Of a stretch of 64,000 nucleotides of DNA, positions 34,291 through 46,588 are shown one piece after another; position 1 is the first letter of the stretch; every line of letters begins with the position of its first letter. The notes below the pieces were generated by a model that was not told the origin of the DNA, made no database searches, and saw nothing but the letters and a program-made list of their open reading frames with translations. Source of the stretch: Ananas comosus (lineage: Eukaryota > Streptophyta > Magnoliopsida > Poales > Bromeliaceae); contig NC_033623.1 of NCBI RefSeq assembly GCF_001540865.1, forward strand, positions 1,575,501-1,639,500, in the 5' to 3' direction. Made by a program: the position numbers and the translations under genes.

Positions 34291-34497
34291 AACTATTATT
34301 ATAAGGATACAAATTATTATTATTATTATTATTATTATAGCATCTTACTGCATTGTTCTCTTTTAAAAAACAACATTTAGCTAAAATTATATATGAACCA
34401 ATTAGATTTTGAACTTGGTATCATTCGGACAATTGGCACAAATTAAATTATAATAATTTAATTTTTGATACAATCAAATTGATGTAATAGAATAAAG

Positions 34498-34937
34498 AAT
34501 TAATTGCATATAGCTCTTTAAACAGATTGAATAGCAAATATATATTCATACAAAGTTCAATTTTTTATTTTTATCCTTATTACCCCTATGATTTGTTATC
34601 GTTAGAGTATTATTTATTTTTTAACAGCAGATAAATGAAATGACATTTTTACCCTTATAAATAGAAGTTTCAACTATTAGAATTATGCAAAAATACCCTC
34701 CAAAAAAAAAAATTATCCAGCAATATAAAAAGAGTAAAAAGATCAATTTAACTGATTCACTAATCAGGATTTAGTATTTTACTTATAATTAATTATATTT
34801 TTCTAACGAATCCTAACAGTAAGGATGTATTTGAAAACGGTGGGACTTTTGCAGGGATAAAAATAAAAAGTTGAACTTCGTAAGGATATATCTGCTTTTC
34901 GATATGTTTACATAGAGCTGTACGCAAGTAACCCTAG
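34498..34937. repeat. Foldback MITE (second family), copy 1
   Basis: The ends are inverted: TTAATTGCATATAGCTCTTT on the left, AGAGCTGTACGCAAGTAACCC on the right. Inner words ATTGAATAGCAAATATA and TATATCTGCTTTTCGATATG are also inverted. The copy at 45368-45882 is related along its whole length. Non-coding. Confidence 0.7.
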
Positions 34938-34939
34938 AA

Positions 34940-36119
34940 AAAAAAAAAAAAGAAAAAGTTGTTGTCTGATGCGAGATGCACTGCTACATCAGGTGCAGGC
35001 AATAATTTGTGGGCTTTGACTTTGGGAGGAGTGTGGTATTAAATACTCTTTCTCAGGGCTCTAAAAATTAAGTCAACAGCATATCCGGGTGGGTGTGGAA
35101 ATTCCAAGGACCGAGAATCCAAGCGGCACCGTTTGCCAACGTGCATGATCCATGTCATTTATGTTGCTTCCCGCGTGCATTTAAACCTTTGATATTCTAA
35201 ATTTTATCTGAATTTGAATCCGAACATTGCGAATTTATATTCGACGAATATGAATATAAAAAAAAAAAAAAATTTGTTGTATTTGAATTCGTGAATTTTA
35301 TTCGTACACGAATTTGATCCCAATCTGAATTGATTTCACATTATGTAATATAAATGAATATTTTATGTTATGTTTGAATTTATATTTTTGAGAATTTAAA
35401 TTTTAATGTAATATATTTTGAAATATGGTAAAGATATGTAAATAATTTATTTCAGTTTTGAGTTTTCGGATTCGTATTTGGTTGTCGTGGTTCGAATTTG
35501 GATTTTCAAAAGTCTGTTCGGAATTAGACCTGTTGACATTCCTCTCTACCTTAGACACATAATATGAAAAAAAAAAAAAAAAAAAAAAAAGGTAAAATGG
35601 AATTGAAAACTGTTAAATAATATGCAACATCTGACCATTGTTCTTCGAAAACTTAAAATTTTGTCTAGAATAACAATAAGATTGTGTTGCGTGTAGTAAA
35701 AAATGAGTAAGTATGGCCGAAAAAAAAATTATTTATTTTCATATATACTTAATATTATGTTTTGCATATCATAATAAGTCGAGGTTCCACTAGAAAACAT
35801 TGTCTATTAATGTTGGTTAGATGGCTCTAAATAGTAGACCTGAAGCTCAACACTTCTCTTCACCGTGGACTCGAGATATTTCAATAGGCCTAAGAGGTGG
35901 AATAATTAAATAAGAGTAAGTTCAATAATATTACAACTTATTAATAGGACTCGAATTTAGATTCTTCTGTTCGAATATCATATTAAATTATCATCTTAAA
36001 TTATATGAAACAACAACCGTAGACATCCAAATCTTTTAAGAAATAAAAATCAAACTCACATAAAGAAAGATCATAAAAGTCCGATGATCTAATACTAATC
36101 AACTGCTCTAAACTATAAT
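34940..36119. other. Intergenic sequence with repeat debris
   Basis: Holds A tracts (35258-35273, 35564-35591), a TTCGAATTCG-rich block (35200-35540) distantly like the hAT-type element at 55962-56457, and a SINE-like block at 35835-36010. No gene is seen. Confidence 0.5.
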
Positions 36120-36607
36120 CACTACAACAGAATTAGATTATAGAATACATTTTTAAGACACTTTTGTGTAAATGTTCCATTTATGTCAAAATTCTTTAAA
36201 AAATCTACTAAGGCCTAAATATAAAGACTAATCCAATCAAAAATAAAAAGTTTCTCTACTCAACTAACCCCACCCGACCCACTCGGCCGATTACAAAGAG
36301 AAAAGAAAAAAAAAATTGATCACCATCTCTCCTTCTCCTTCTCCGTCGCAGCCGACAAGATAGGGTTCCGACGGCTGAAGTTTAGCCGCGAAGATCTTGC
36401 AGGGACTGTAGAGGGCTACAATCGCCACGTGTCTCTCCGCCACAGGTTGCTGGAGGAGTGGATGTCAAATATCAGGGCAGCTCTACATATAGCGACCCCC
36501 ACATATAGCAATACTTTTAGAAAGTGTCGGTAATTTAGCCAACGGCCACTTTTTTTGACTTATACAGATATTTAAAAGTGTTGTTATATATCGTTTTTGT
36601 TGTAGTG
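36120..36607. mobile_element. CACTA-type non-autonomous transposon
   Basis: Starts CACTACAACAGAATTAGA and ends GTTTTTGTTGTAGTG, the CACTA terminal signature. Subterminal repeats of AAGTGT/ACACTTTT type appear at both ends. Flanking trimers are AAT and AGT (one mismatch; CACTA elements make 3-bp duplications). The interior at about 36320-36480 is much more GC-rich than the surroundings and may be captured genomic sequence. No transposase is present. Confidence 0.75.
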
Positions 36608-37057
36608 AGTAGTTCGCGTCAATTAATTGTAAAAAGTAAAAAAATTGATATCAATCATCTCCAAATAAAAAAAAAAAAAAATCATAACCACGGGTCCACG
36701 AGAGGAAAATAAAATAACTAGGATGTATGGAGAACACCCCAATTATATTACAATCTATTTTGAAATATTGGCTCCTCCACTTTATTCTTTTATTAACACC
36801 AAAAGAATATACATTTTATTTAATTGATTAATAATTTTGTGTCATATAGAAGTTTTAATCACTTTTTATTGAGTATAACTAAAATTACTACTAGCTAATA
36901 AAAAAAATATGAACTAGCTAAAATAATTCAAATAAAAAAAATAAAATTCAAAAAACCTTATTAAAATAATAAAGTTTGAACTCTCAACATTTTTACACAA
37001 AAAGTAAGAAAAAATTGTAGAAAGACCCTTCTAAACTTTTAATTTTGCCTCTAAACT

Positions 37058-37222
37058 CTTTTTTTTTTTTAGAGAAAGGTAGCATTCTATTATACCTGCT
37101 ACATTCATTTTTTTTAGAAATAAAACTTAGCTGAAAATATGAAGCAGTTAGGCTTTAAACTTCGAACCTCTAGTACCAACTCTTTGTCACTTGCACTAGA
37201 AACAGTCGGTATTAAATAATTT
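37058..37222 (-). mobile_element. tRNA-derived SINE, copy 3 (full length)
   Basis: Same family as 24497-24659: poly(A) end at about 37058-37070, B-box-like region (AGGTTCGAAG on the minus strand) and an A-box-like GTGACAAAGAGTTGG. The flanking GCCTCTAAACT occurs at 37048-37057 and at 37224-37234, an almost perfect target-site duplication. Confidence 0.8.
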
Positions 37223-37898
37223 GGCCTCTAAACTTTATTAAATAGTTTAGTAGGCCTCTTCACTTCGGCAAAATTATGAATGAAATAGCCTTTTTGATCT
37301 TATATCTTTCAAGTAATTTTGTATAATTTTATAACACAAAAAAAAAATTTCTCTTATAGTTTGATAATTAATTAGGCATCAAGATTAAAGAATAGGATAA
37401 ATTGATAGATTTATTTTTATTTTTTGTTAATTTTTCATGTGTTATAACATAAAAATGGACTTTTTTTGGGGGGGCATTTTAAAACATTATAAGATTATCC
37501 CCAATACAAGCGAACAAAACGTTAGAATTATAATTATCACACAATTTTTATTTATTTTATGGTTAAAATACAACATACTCTCATGTAAATACTTAATTTT
37601 TTTATTTTTTTCGACTTTTAAAAATCTATATTTTACTCCCTTAAAATTTCAAATTAATGCATTTAGCCTCCGTTAGGGTTTCGTTATTTATAATTCATAT
37701 CGGAAATACTACTAAAAAAATATATATATATTAAAATTTTATTTTTGTCTAATAAAATAATTAAAGATAATTTTAACGTCGTAATCTATGAAAATAATTT
37801 TAAAATTTTAAAAAATAAAATATAGATTTTTAAAAATTATGAGAAAAAATAAAAAAAATAGATATTTATATGAGAGTTTTTTATCTTTAGCCTTTTTA

Positions 37899-37985
37899 TT
37901 AAAAGTTTTTATACTAACACATAAAAGGACAAAAATAAAATTTTAATNTTAAAAGTTTTTATACTAACACATAAAAGGACAAAAA
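37899..37985. repeat. 37-bp duplication around a single N
   Basis: The segment TTAAAAGTTTTTATACTAAC and what follows to GGACAAAAA occurs at 37899-37935 and again at 37949-37985, with one N at 37948. This looks like an unmerged overlap at a closed gap. Confidence 0.8.
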
Positions 37986-39306
37986 AAAGTATTATAGCAG
38001 TAAGCTTTTTATTAATATTATTATTATGTGTTAATTTGCAATAAAATCAATTACAGTGTTTTAGGTGAAAACTTTTTAAAATGACTATTTTGCCCTCCAT
38101 CATTCTTAGGTTACTTATTTATCCACGCAACCAACCATTAATTACGAAAATGCCCCTTCCCCACCGCTTTAACTATACTGCTGGGCCCACCACCATCACG
38201 AACCGCTAATCTACAATCCAACGGATCACAATCACCCAAGAAACCCTAGCAATTAACCCAATAAAATACCCAAAATACCCTTTCTCACTTGAAGTGGATT
38301 ACATTTCTTTGTATCACAAAAATATGCTCTAGTGGAGCCTCTGCATAGGCAGGATCAATCCCTCGTCACGTGTTATTTTTATATTTATTTAAAAATTTTA
38401 ATTTTTTAAATTTAAATCTTTTAAAAAAATTGAATACTAAAATATGTTAAAGAAATTATTAGATGGAGGTAAAATTAACACATGACAGCGAATCGAAGGC
38501 TCAACTGAAATTTTATCCTTGTTTGGGTTGTAGAAAAATGTGATTTTTTTCCCAAAAAGAAGGTTTTTTTTTTTCAGTTTTTCGTAAGTTTAGTTAAAAA
38601 AAAATTAGTTTTCTCGTAAAATTTTTAAATCAAATTATATGAAAAACTAATATTTTTATTTTTCAAAATAATTTGTCAAACAGAAAACTGATTTTTCATG
38701 AAATTTGGCAACAAACTTTCCAGAAAGCTAGCTTTTTTTCGGCATGTTTGGTTGGCCGAAAGTGAGGCATCAAAAGTGACATTTTGGAAAGGTGACATTT
38801 TATCAATTATTTGATTTGCGAAAGTGAAAATAAAAATTATTTTACAAAAATAGACTGATAACTAAATCTCACTTTTTTTCGAAAAAAAAAAATCATATTT
38901 TTTTGGAGGAACCAAACATTTTTGTTTGTTTTCTAGAAAAAGTATAAAAAGAATTTCTCTAAGGAAAAGTGTTTTTTTGGACTCCTCCATTTGGTTGTAA
39001 GAAAAATTAATTTCTCAGAAATTTTTTTTTCAAGATTTTATGAAAAAAATATTATTTTCATTTCCTAATTTTTTGAAAATAAAAATACTAGTTTTTTGTG
39101 AAATCTGAAAAAAGTTTTTTTTAAAAAAACTAGTTTTTTTTTTTTAACCAAAACGGGTGAAAGAAAACTAAAAAAAAAAGTTTTTCACTAACATATTTTT
39201 TAGAAAACGTTTTACTATGCTCTTTCTAATAGCCAAATTGTATAAGCATTTACCTAGACGAACACAACAATTATTATATAAATTGTATACAACTTAATAC
39301 ACAAGT

Positions 39307-39846
39307 TGTCACGTCTCGAATTATAGCCGAAGCTTTTTGAGCACGCTAACAGATCCGCCCGCATGCAAGGGAACACCAAGCACATAAAAAGTGTAACACG
39401 ACCTACAAAAGAATCTCATCCAAATATGATTATAAATAAGAAAAACATGTAGGTAGTTGTACCAGAACCAAAATGTAAATATGTTATCACAACTACGATT
39501 ATATTTACAAGTCTCCAACCGAAAACATCATTTACATTCACTTTCTATATACAACTAACAAGTCCAACATCAAAAGGGGCCTCCGATAGAGCTCGTCCAG
39601 GAGGAGAAAGACTATCTACCTCGAAATTCCTTTACCATGATCGATCACCAGCTGACGTACATGACTCTGCAAAAAAAATAATGATAGAAGGATGTGAAAT
39701 AAACCATTGAAAAATAGTTTTTAATGGATACAGTCACAGATAGCGACGACTTACGTCACTAGGTCTATTCAAAGCATCAATAGTATAAGCTAAAAAAAGA
39801 AGTATGTGATAAGTAAATATAGCGAGTTTTCAAATATTGTACTATC
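39307..39846. mobile_element. Gypsy-like LTR fragment interrupted by a Copia element
   Basis: Starts TGTCACGTCTCGAATTATAG and its first 65 bases resemble the start of the solo LTR at 22271. It is cut at 39846 by the Copia insertion. The right continuation should begin after 44222, but its far end is not clear. Confidence 0.5.
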
Positions 39847-40101
39847 TGATAAGAAGGATTAGAGATAAATCTCCACACTAATTTTCATTCATAGTTTATG
39901 GTACATATATACAGGTGTGATGACTATGTTTGTTACATTCAAAACTGAATAACAAATCATCAAAAACTGAATAACAATTCAATGGAGTTGGTTGAGATAT
40001 TTTCTCAAAATAAGTTTGTCCTTATCCATTATCTTTAACACCCTCCTGCAAGCTGATCGGCATAGGAATGACGGTAAGCTTGGAACGTAGCATTTTGAAC
40101 N

Positions 40102-40672
40102 ACTTAGACACTAGTAATAATAACTGGGCTTAAGCATTTTGGGCCGGTGGTTGGGCCCAACGAGTTATTATTGCTAGTGGGCTGGGTCGTTACACCAAGT
40201 TCGGTTCGTGCCTTCTAGATTATAGCCGAAATCTTTGCTTCTGCAGATTGATCAAAAATTTCTTCTCTATAGTGCTCTGTGAGTTATTTTATTTTATTTT
40301 GATCCTAAATTTTGGTATTATTTGATTTTTTTTTCTTACTTTACATACCTATCACCTAGTTCTAACTTCCAGAAAATCTGATACTAATTATAGCTCATGA
40401 TAGCCATTCGGAAATTGATAGTCAAGTAGCTGATTGAAATATACTGAAAGTTCATATACGATTTTATTTTATTATTTATTCAGATAAAAGCTTTAAAAGT
40501 TTGCTAGTGAGTGTAATTGGACCAAAGTTCAAGAGTTCGATATAATTTTCCCACAAATCAATTCATCATATCATAACATTTTTGGAGAGCCTGTATGGCT
40601 CTCCTATTTTGAAGAAAAAGTTGCTCTCCTTGGTCAAAATTTCATTTCTCTAAGCGCAAACACAGGGAACAA
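40102..40672. other. Foreign segment between LTR copies, next to a single N
   Basis: Unrelated to Copia. Its first 90 bases match, in reverse complement, the right part of the solo LTR family at 4187-4632 (GCTTAAGCATTTTGGGCCGG). The rest is AT-rich without a gene. Its presence inside the element is best explained by a mis-join at the N, or by recombination between two Copia copies. Confidence 0.6.
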
Positions 40673-40856
40673 TGTTAAGAAGGATTAGAGATAAATCTCC
40701 ACACTGATTTTCATTCATAGTTTATGGTACATATATACAGGTGTGATGACTATGTTTGTTACATTCAAAACTGAATAACAAATCATCAAAAACTGAATAA
40801 CAATTCAATAGAGTTGGTTGAGATATTTTTTCAAAACAGGTAGAATAGGTTTGTCC

Positions 40857-43800
40857 TTATCCATTATCTTTAACACCCTCCTGCAAGCTGATTGGCATAG
40901 GAATGACGGTAAGCTTGGAACGTAGCATTTTGAACTTTGGTGAAGATATGCCTTTAGTCATGACATCTGCAATTTGAGATTCACTCGGGATGAAGAGAAC
41001 TCGTAATTTTCGTTGGCGAACCATGTCACGAACAAAGTGAACATCAATCTCAATATGTTTGGTACGACAATGAAAGACTGGATTAGCAGTTAAATAGGTC
41101 GCACTAATATTGTCGCAATATAGTACCGGAGAATTGTTGGAGGATATTTCTAAATCTGATAGAAGATATTGAAGCCATTGGATTTCAGCCGCAGCATTTG
41201 CAATACCACGATATTCAGCTTCCGTGCTTGATCGTGAAACAGTTTTCTGTTTCTTAGCAGACCATGATACAAGATTAGAGCCAATATATATAGCATAACC
41301 AGATGTCGAGCGACGATCATCAGGACAACCTGCCCAGTCAGCATCTGAATAACAAGAGATATCGAAGGAATAATTCTTCGTAATGTGAATTCCATAATCA
41401 AGAGTGCCTTTTAGGTAGCGCAAAATTCTTTTGACAGTATTAAAATGCGAAGTGCGAGGTGCATGCATGAATTGACACACCTGATTGACTGCATAAGTAA
41501 GGTCAGGTCGCGTAAAGGTTAAATATTGTAAGCCTCCAACTATACGTCTATATTCAGTAGCATCAGGTAGTAGATCACCATCAAATAGAGATAATTTCGA
41601 TCCAGGAGCAATTGGAGAGGAAATTGGTTTACATCCATCCATATGGCATTTACGGAGCAGACTAAGAGAATATTTTGTTTGATTCAAAAATAACCCCTTA
41701 CGGTCCAACATGGCATGTATTCCAAGGAAGTAATTCAAGGTTCCTAAATTTTTCATATCAAAGCGAACTTGTAAATCTGTAAGAAGATTGGCCAATAATG
41801 TCGCATTACTTCCGGTGACAATAATATCATCCACGTAAACAAGTAATATGAGAATGCCTGAATTCAATTTCTTAATAAATAAAGAGGAATCTGCAGTGCT
41901 AGAATGAAAACCCAAGTGAAGGAGATAGCCGCTGAAGCTTTGAAACCAAGCTCGTGGAGCTTGCTTAAGACCATATATTGCTTTGCGCAACCGACATACG
42001 TGTGAAGGGTATAAGGGATCAACAAATCCTGGAGGTTGTAACATATATACCTCCTCATTTAATGTGCCATGCAAAAAGGCATTTTTAACATCTAATTGCA
42101 TAATTGGCCATTCTTTGGAGAGTGCAAGCGAAAGGACGATACGAATAGTTTGCAGTTTAACTACTAGACTAAATGTATCATCGTAATCAAGTCCTTCTTG
42201 TTGATGAAATCCTTTAGCAACCAAACGAGCTTTGAAGCGTTCAACACTGCCATCAGATTTTTGTTTAACCTTATACACCCACTTGCAACCAATAATATTG
42301 CAATTTGACGGTGGAGGAACAAGTGACCATGTCTGATTCTTGAGTAAAGCATTGAATTCTTCTGCCATAGCATGGCGCCATTGAGGATCTTTAGAGGCTT
42401 CAGAATATGATGTAGGTTCAGAAGGAAGCTCATCATTAGTAATTTGCAAGCAATATTGGGGCACTGGGTGTCGAGAGGTATGAAAAACCTTTGGTTTGCG
42501 TGTACCATCTTTGCTGCATGTTATCATGGGATGACATGTTCTTGTGGAGGTGTCAACAGGATTTGTAGAAGGGACAGATTCAACATCTAAACTTGTGGGC
42601 TCTGGTAGATTGGATTGGGGAAGGCTTATAGAATCAAGAATAGTATCGGATGGTTGAATGTTTTGTGGAGAAGAAGTTAATAGAGATGGTGGACAAATAG
42701 GAAATGAGTACCTCTGTTGTTTGGGAATGGAATCAGGTGATGTAGAAATGGATTTGGAAGACAACTCTGCATAGGGAAATCGTGACTCATCAAAATGAAC
42801 ATGACGGGATATAAAGACGCGTCCATCGGATAAACTTAAGCATCTATAACCTTTATGATGAGGACTATATCCTATGAAAACACAACAAGTAGACCTCGGA
42901 GTAAATTTATTCAAAGAATAGCTGCGTAAATAAGGATAGCAAGCACATCCAAAAACACGTAGGTGATGATAATTTGGAGAAGTACAAAATAGAGTTTCAA
43001 GAGGGGATAGGTTTTGTAAGCAAGGTGTAGGTAATCGATTTATTAGATACACACTTGTTAAAAGGGCATCAACCCATAAAGTAGATGGCGCTTGGGACTG
43101 ATATAGAAGTGTCAAACCCATTTCAGTTATATGGCGATGTTTTCTTTCGGAAACACCGTTTTGTTCAGGCGTATGGGGGCATGAGAGTTGGCGAATAATT
43201 CCGCAATTTTCAAGGTGTGTAACAAATGTTTTAGAAATATACTCGCCACCACCATCACTTTGCAAAATTTTAATTTTGGTGTTAAATTGATTTTCTACCA
43301 TTTTTTGAAATTTAAGAAAGCATGAAAAAACTTCAGATTTATTATGCATAGGATAAAACCAAACAAATCTACTATAGCTATCAATGAAAATTACATAAAA
43401 TCGATAGCCAGTGATTGAAGGAACAGGAGATGGACCCCAAACATCAGTAGAAATAATTTCAAGAGGAGCAGAGGCCCTTTTATTTAAAACTGGAAAAGGC
43501 AACTTAGTTTGCTTACTAGAATAGCAACTATCACATAAAGATTTGGAATCGAACATACTAGAGAATTTTATTGCAGCATTCTTGTTTAAATGATTTGCCA
43601 CTTGTTGTGAAGGATGGCCCAGTCGTTGATGCCAAATATTTGGAGAAGCCCTCTTTGTAGAAAGAAAAATAGCTTTTGGAGAATTGAGAGAATAAAGACC
43701 ATTATGATGAGATTCCTGTAGCAGAGTCATTTTGTTTTCCTGATCCTTAACAAAACAAGCAGAGGGGGTGAACTCAAGAGAACAATTATTTTCGCGAGTA

Positions 43801-43931
43801 AACTTGCTAACAGAGAGAAGGTTCTTTTTAATAGATGGTACTAGATAAATATTTTTGAGGTGCAAAGGTGTAGAAGAGGTTGGAAGTTGAGAATGGCCAA
43901 TGTGGGTAATTTTTAATTGTCGAAGAGCTCA
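40857..43931 (-). pseudogene. Copia pol polyprotein lacking gag and most of protease
   Basis: The long open frame (stop at 40857) reads through from about 43928, just after an in-frame stop; no good ATG opens it, since the track start at 43865 is TTG. It begins ITHIGHSQLPTSS, which is the protease-distal region. Then come the integrase zinc finger (WHQRLGHP...CDSC) and the integrase core with STDVWGPS, QSDGGGEY and the distal Glu in PEQNGVSERKH. Reverse transcriptase has YVDDIIVTGS, and RNase H has YSDADWAGCPDDRRSTSGY and TEAEYRG. Pol is uninterrupted for about 1000 codons despite the loss of gag. This suggests recent origin, or copying by helper elements. I describe the deletion only. Confidence 0.85.
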
Positions 43932-44222
43932 TATTGTAGTAGAGAGAAAATGAAATCTGGGTGTGATGAAACAATACTAGGCACTCTTAATAGGTTAGAG
44001 AAGTGGATATGGCTCTGATACCATGATAAGAAGGATTAGAGATAAATCTCCACACTAATTTTCATTCATAGTTTATGGTACATATATACAGGTGTGATGA
44101 CTATGTTTGTTACATTCAAAACTGAATAACAAATCATCAAAAACTGAATAACAATTCAATGGAGTTGGTTGAGATATTTTCTCAAAATAAGTTTGTCCTT
44201 ATCCATTATCTTTAACACTATC

Positions 44223-44628
44223 ATCATGCTTCTGTACAAATGAAAGCACTAAACATAGGGATACATGTGTCACTATGCCTCAAATGAAATAAGTGATAAC
44301 AAACAATAAACTAAGACTAATAAGTTGAGTTGGATGAGTCTAATAAGTTGAATGGATGTGTGGTCTACAAGAGACCTAACAGCAAGAGGCCCAACAATAA
44401 ACCCAATATTTCAGGTGGGTTGAATCAGATCGAAGCCCTGAAACTCACGAGCGCTGTGGTTGAGCTAGCCCTTAAGTGTGATGGATGCGTCATTCCTATC
44501 AGCACGTGTTTTTAGGATAATTAGTTAGCGCTTCAAGTATCTCAGTTTATGTACTCAAATATTAAATTAAATATTCAAACATACAAAAGAAAGATTCATA
44601 TAATACACTCAATTATATTATATTTAAA
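44223..44628. other. Intergenic sequence, right flank of the Copia insertion
   Basis: Probably the continuation of the interrupted Gypsy-like LTR. A frame at 44330-44515 has no domain and I do not regard it as a gene. Confidence 0.4.
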
Positions 44629-44630
44629 AA

Positions 44631-44993
44631 GAAAAACTTCAAAAGCCCCCTTATGATTTCGTAGTTTCTCACTTTGCCCCCATATGGTTTAAAATGTATC
44701 AATTTGCCCCTCTGTGGTTTCTTTTTTCTCTTTTTCTTATCAATTTTATTATTTTTTTTCTTAAATCAGTGATAAAGTTAAAATTAAAGGGTACTAAAGT
44801 AAATATTTGATAAATTTTGATGGGTATCTGAAGTTTTTTGTATATAATTTAATGAAATATTAACGAAAAATCTACCGAAAAGATAAAAACGAAACCATAG
44901 GGAGGCAATTTGATACATTTTAAACCACAGAGGGGCAAAGTGAGAAACTACGAAACCACAGAGAGGGTTTTTGAAATTTTCCCTATTTATAAA
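44631..44993. repeat. Foldback MITE of the 'CTATGGTTTCGCAC' family, best-preserved arms
   Basis: The left arm (from GAAAAACTTCAAAAGCCCCC) and right arm (ending GGGTTTTTGAAATTTTCCC) are nearly perfect inverted copies over about 75 bases. Both contain TTTCGTAGTTTCTCACTTTG or its complement. The core is AT-rich and non-coding. Confidence 0.8.
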
Positions 44994-45367
44994 TAAATAT
45001 ATCTATAGCTAGTCAGAGGCCACTATATATTAAATAAAATGACTATTTGTTCTCACTCTCGTCATCCTATATTAAATTATTGATCGAGAATATTATGAAA
45101 AAAAAAAGATTAATTATGTCATATTAATTTGGTCACAAAAAATAATTAATACTTGATTTTGACACTTTTGTTGGCATCACACTCTTTTAGGGCTAGCGTT
45201 GCTCTAATATATTCTTATTATTTTTGTAACATTCACATAAATAGTTATTTTAGTATAATTATAGTGCTCTAATAATTTTACATCGGATGAAAATAAAATT
45301 ATGATTGAAAATATAAAAAATTATAAATTCTAATAACAATAATAATAATTGGATTTAAGTATTTTAA

Positions 45368-45882
45368 GCAAGGGTTAATTTTATACAGCTCCCTATAAAC
45401 ATATCGAACAGCAAATATATTCCTATAAAATTTAACTTTTCATATTTATCCTTATAAAAATTTATTGATATTTATATTTGCCCGTCTAATTTGTTACCGT
45501 TAGAGTACTGTTTATTTTTTAATATTTTTTTAACAGAAGATAAGTGAAATAACATTTTTACTATTATAAATATGTCCCTTCAAAAAGCCCAAATTGTTAG
45601 AATTATGAAGAAATGCTTTTAATAAATTTTCAACGGCCATTTCTTTCTTTCTACCAACACAAATAATATAAGATGGATAAAAATATCAATTTACCTCATT
45701 TATTAATTAGGATTAAATATTTTACCTATGATATTTTAACTATATTTTCCTAACGGATCCTAACAGCAGTGTCATATTTCAAAATATAGGATTTTTGTAG
45801 GAGTAAATATAAAAAATTGAACAATAAAGGAATATATCTGTTATTCGATATGTTTACAGGAAGCCGCACGCAATTAACCCTT
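45368..45882. repeat. Foldback MITE (second family), copy 2
   Basis: Begins AGGGTTAATTTTATACAGC and ends GCCGCACGCAATTAACCCTT, inverted ends like those of the copy at 34498-34937. Inner words CATATCGAACAGCAAATATA and ATATATCTGTTATTCGATATG are inverted copies. Confidence 0.75.
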
Positions 45883-46199
45883 TGAGGCAATGATTTGAGC
45901 TCAATAAATTATTATTGCTAGTAAATCGAATAAAAATACAGGTACAAGTCAGATAAAAAAATAAAATTTAAATCCATAAATTACATGCTCTACCTATAAA
46001 AATCGCACAACTATATTTCTATTACTGTAATTATCAAGATTTAATGAACTTGTCCACCAATTTTAAAAGGCATTCATACGGAGTGGTTGGTTTTTTAGAA
46101 AAGTATGAAAAACTATATATTTTTTTTTTTTGAGAAAAACAGTTTTCAAAAGAAACACTTATTTTCAATAATTTAAATATTTTAGATAAAAATTTTAGA

Positions 46200-46588
46200 T
46201 CAAAATTTTAAATACCATTCCTGTAGTTTCATGTTTTCTCATTTTAGTATTTTGTAGTTGAAAATGTACTACTTTAGTACCTGTCGTTTCGTTTTCTCTT
46301 TTTATTATCCCCTCTGTTAATTCTTTCGTTAAATCAATGGCAAAGTTAAAACCACGTGATACTAAAGTGAAAATTCAGTAAACAATAGAATATTAACGTG
46401 AATATTTGATAAACTATAGGTGGAGTATCTGAAGTTTTTTGTGTATTATTTAATAGAGAACTAACGGAGGTGCTGACAGAAAGAGAAAAATGAAACTATA
46501 AGGTACGAAATTGACATATTTTAAACTATAAAGTGCTTAAATAGAAAAGCACGAAACCATAAGGGGTTGTATTTGAAGTTTATCTTAA
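46200..46588. repeat. Foldback MITE of the 'CTATGGTTTCGCAC' family
   Basis: The left end (AAATACCATTCCTGTAGTTTC) and right end (CGAAACCATAAGGGGTTGTA) are inverted copies. It sits about 380 bases upstream of the ATG of the small GC-rich gene at 46973, inside its likely promoter region. Confidence 0.7.

Larger units (their letters stand above)
36608..39306. other. AT-rich intergenic block
   Basis: Nothing codes here. It contains SINE copy 3 (37058-37222), a G tract at about 37468, a gap-associated duplication at 37899-37985, and a stretch at 38520-39220 of repeated TTTTTC/GAAAAA words with a GTTTGGTTGGCCGAAAG motif that looks like a MITE end. Confidence 0.5.
39847..44217 (-). mobile_element. 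Copia retrotransposon with gag deleted and an extra LTR
   Basis: The outer LTRs, 39847-40040 (3') and 44024-44217 (5'), are each 194 bp and identical by eye. They are flanked by CTATC at 39842-39846 and 44218-44222. The primer-binding site TGGTATCAGAGCC follows the 5' LTR on the minus strand. A third, diverged LTR lies at 40673-40875 next to the pol stop, and foreign sequence including a single N (40101) separates it from the outer 3' LTR. The gag start context (ATG at 43932) is fused to the end of the protease region, so about 1 kb or more of gag-protease is missing. The element is non-autonomous. Confidence 0.85.

Noticed and set aside
43863..43865. Apparent methionine start of the minus-strand Copia frame
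   Set aside because: The codon is TTG; the frame continues upstream to about 43928 and is a truncated polyprotein, not a gene start.
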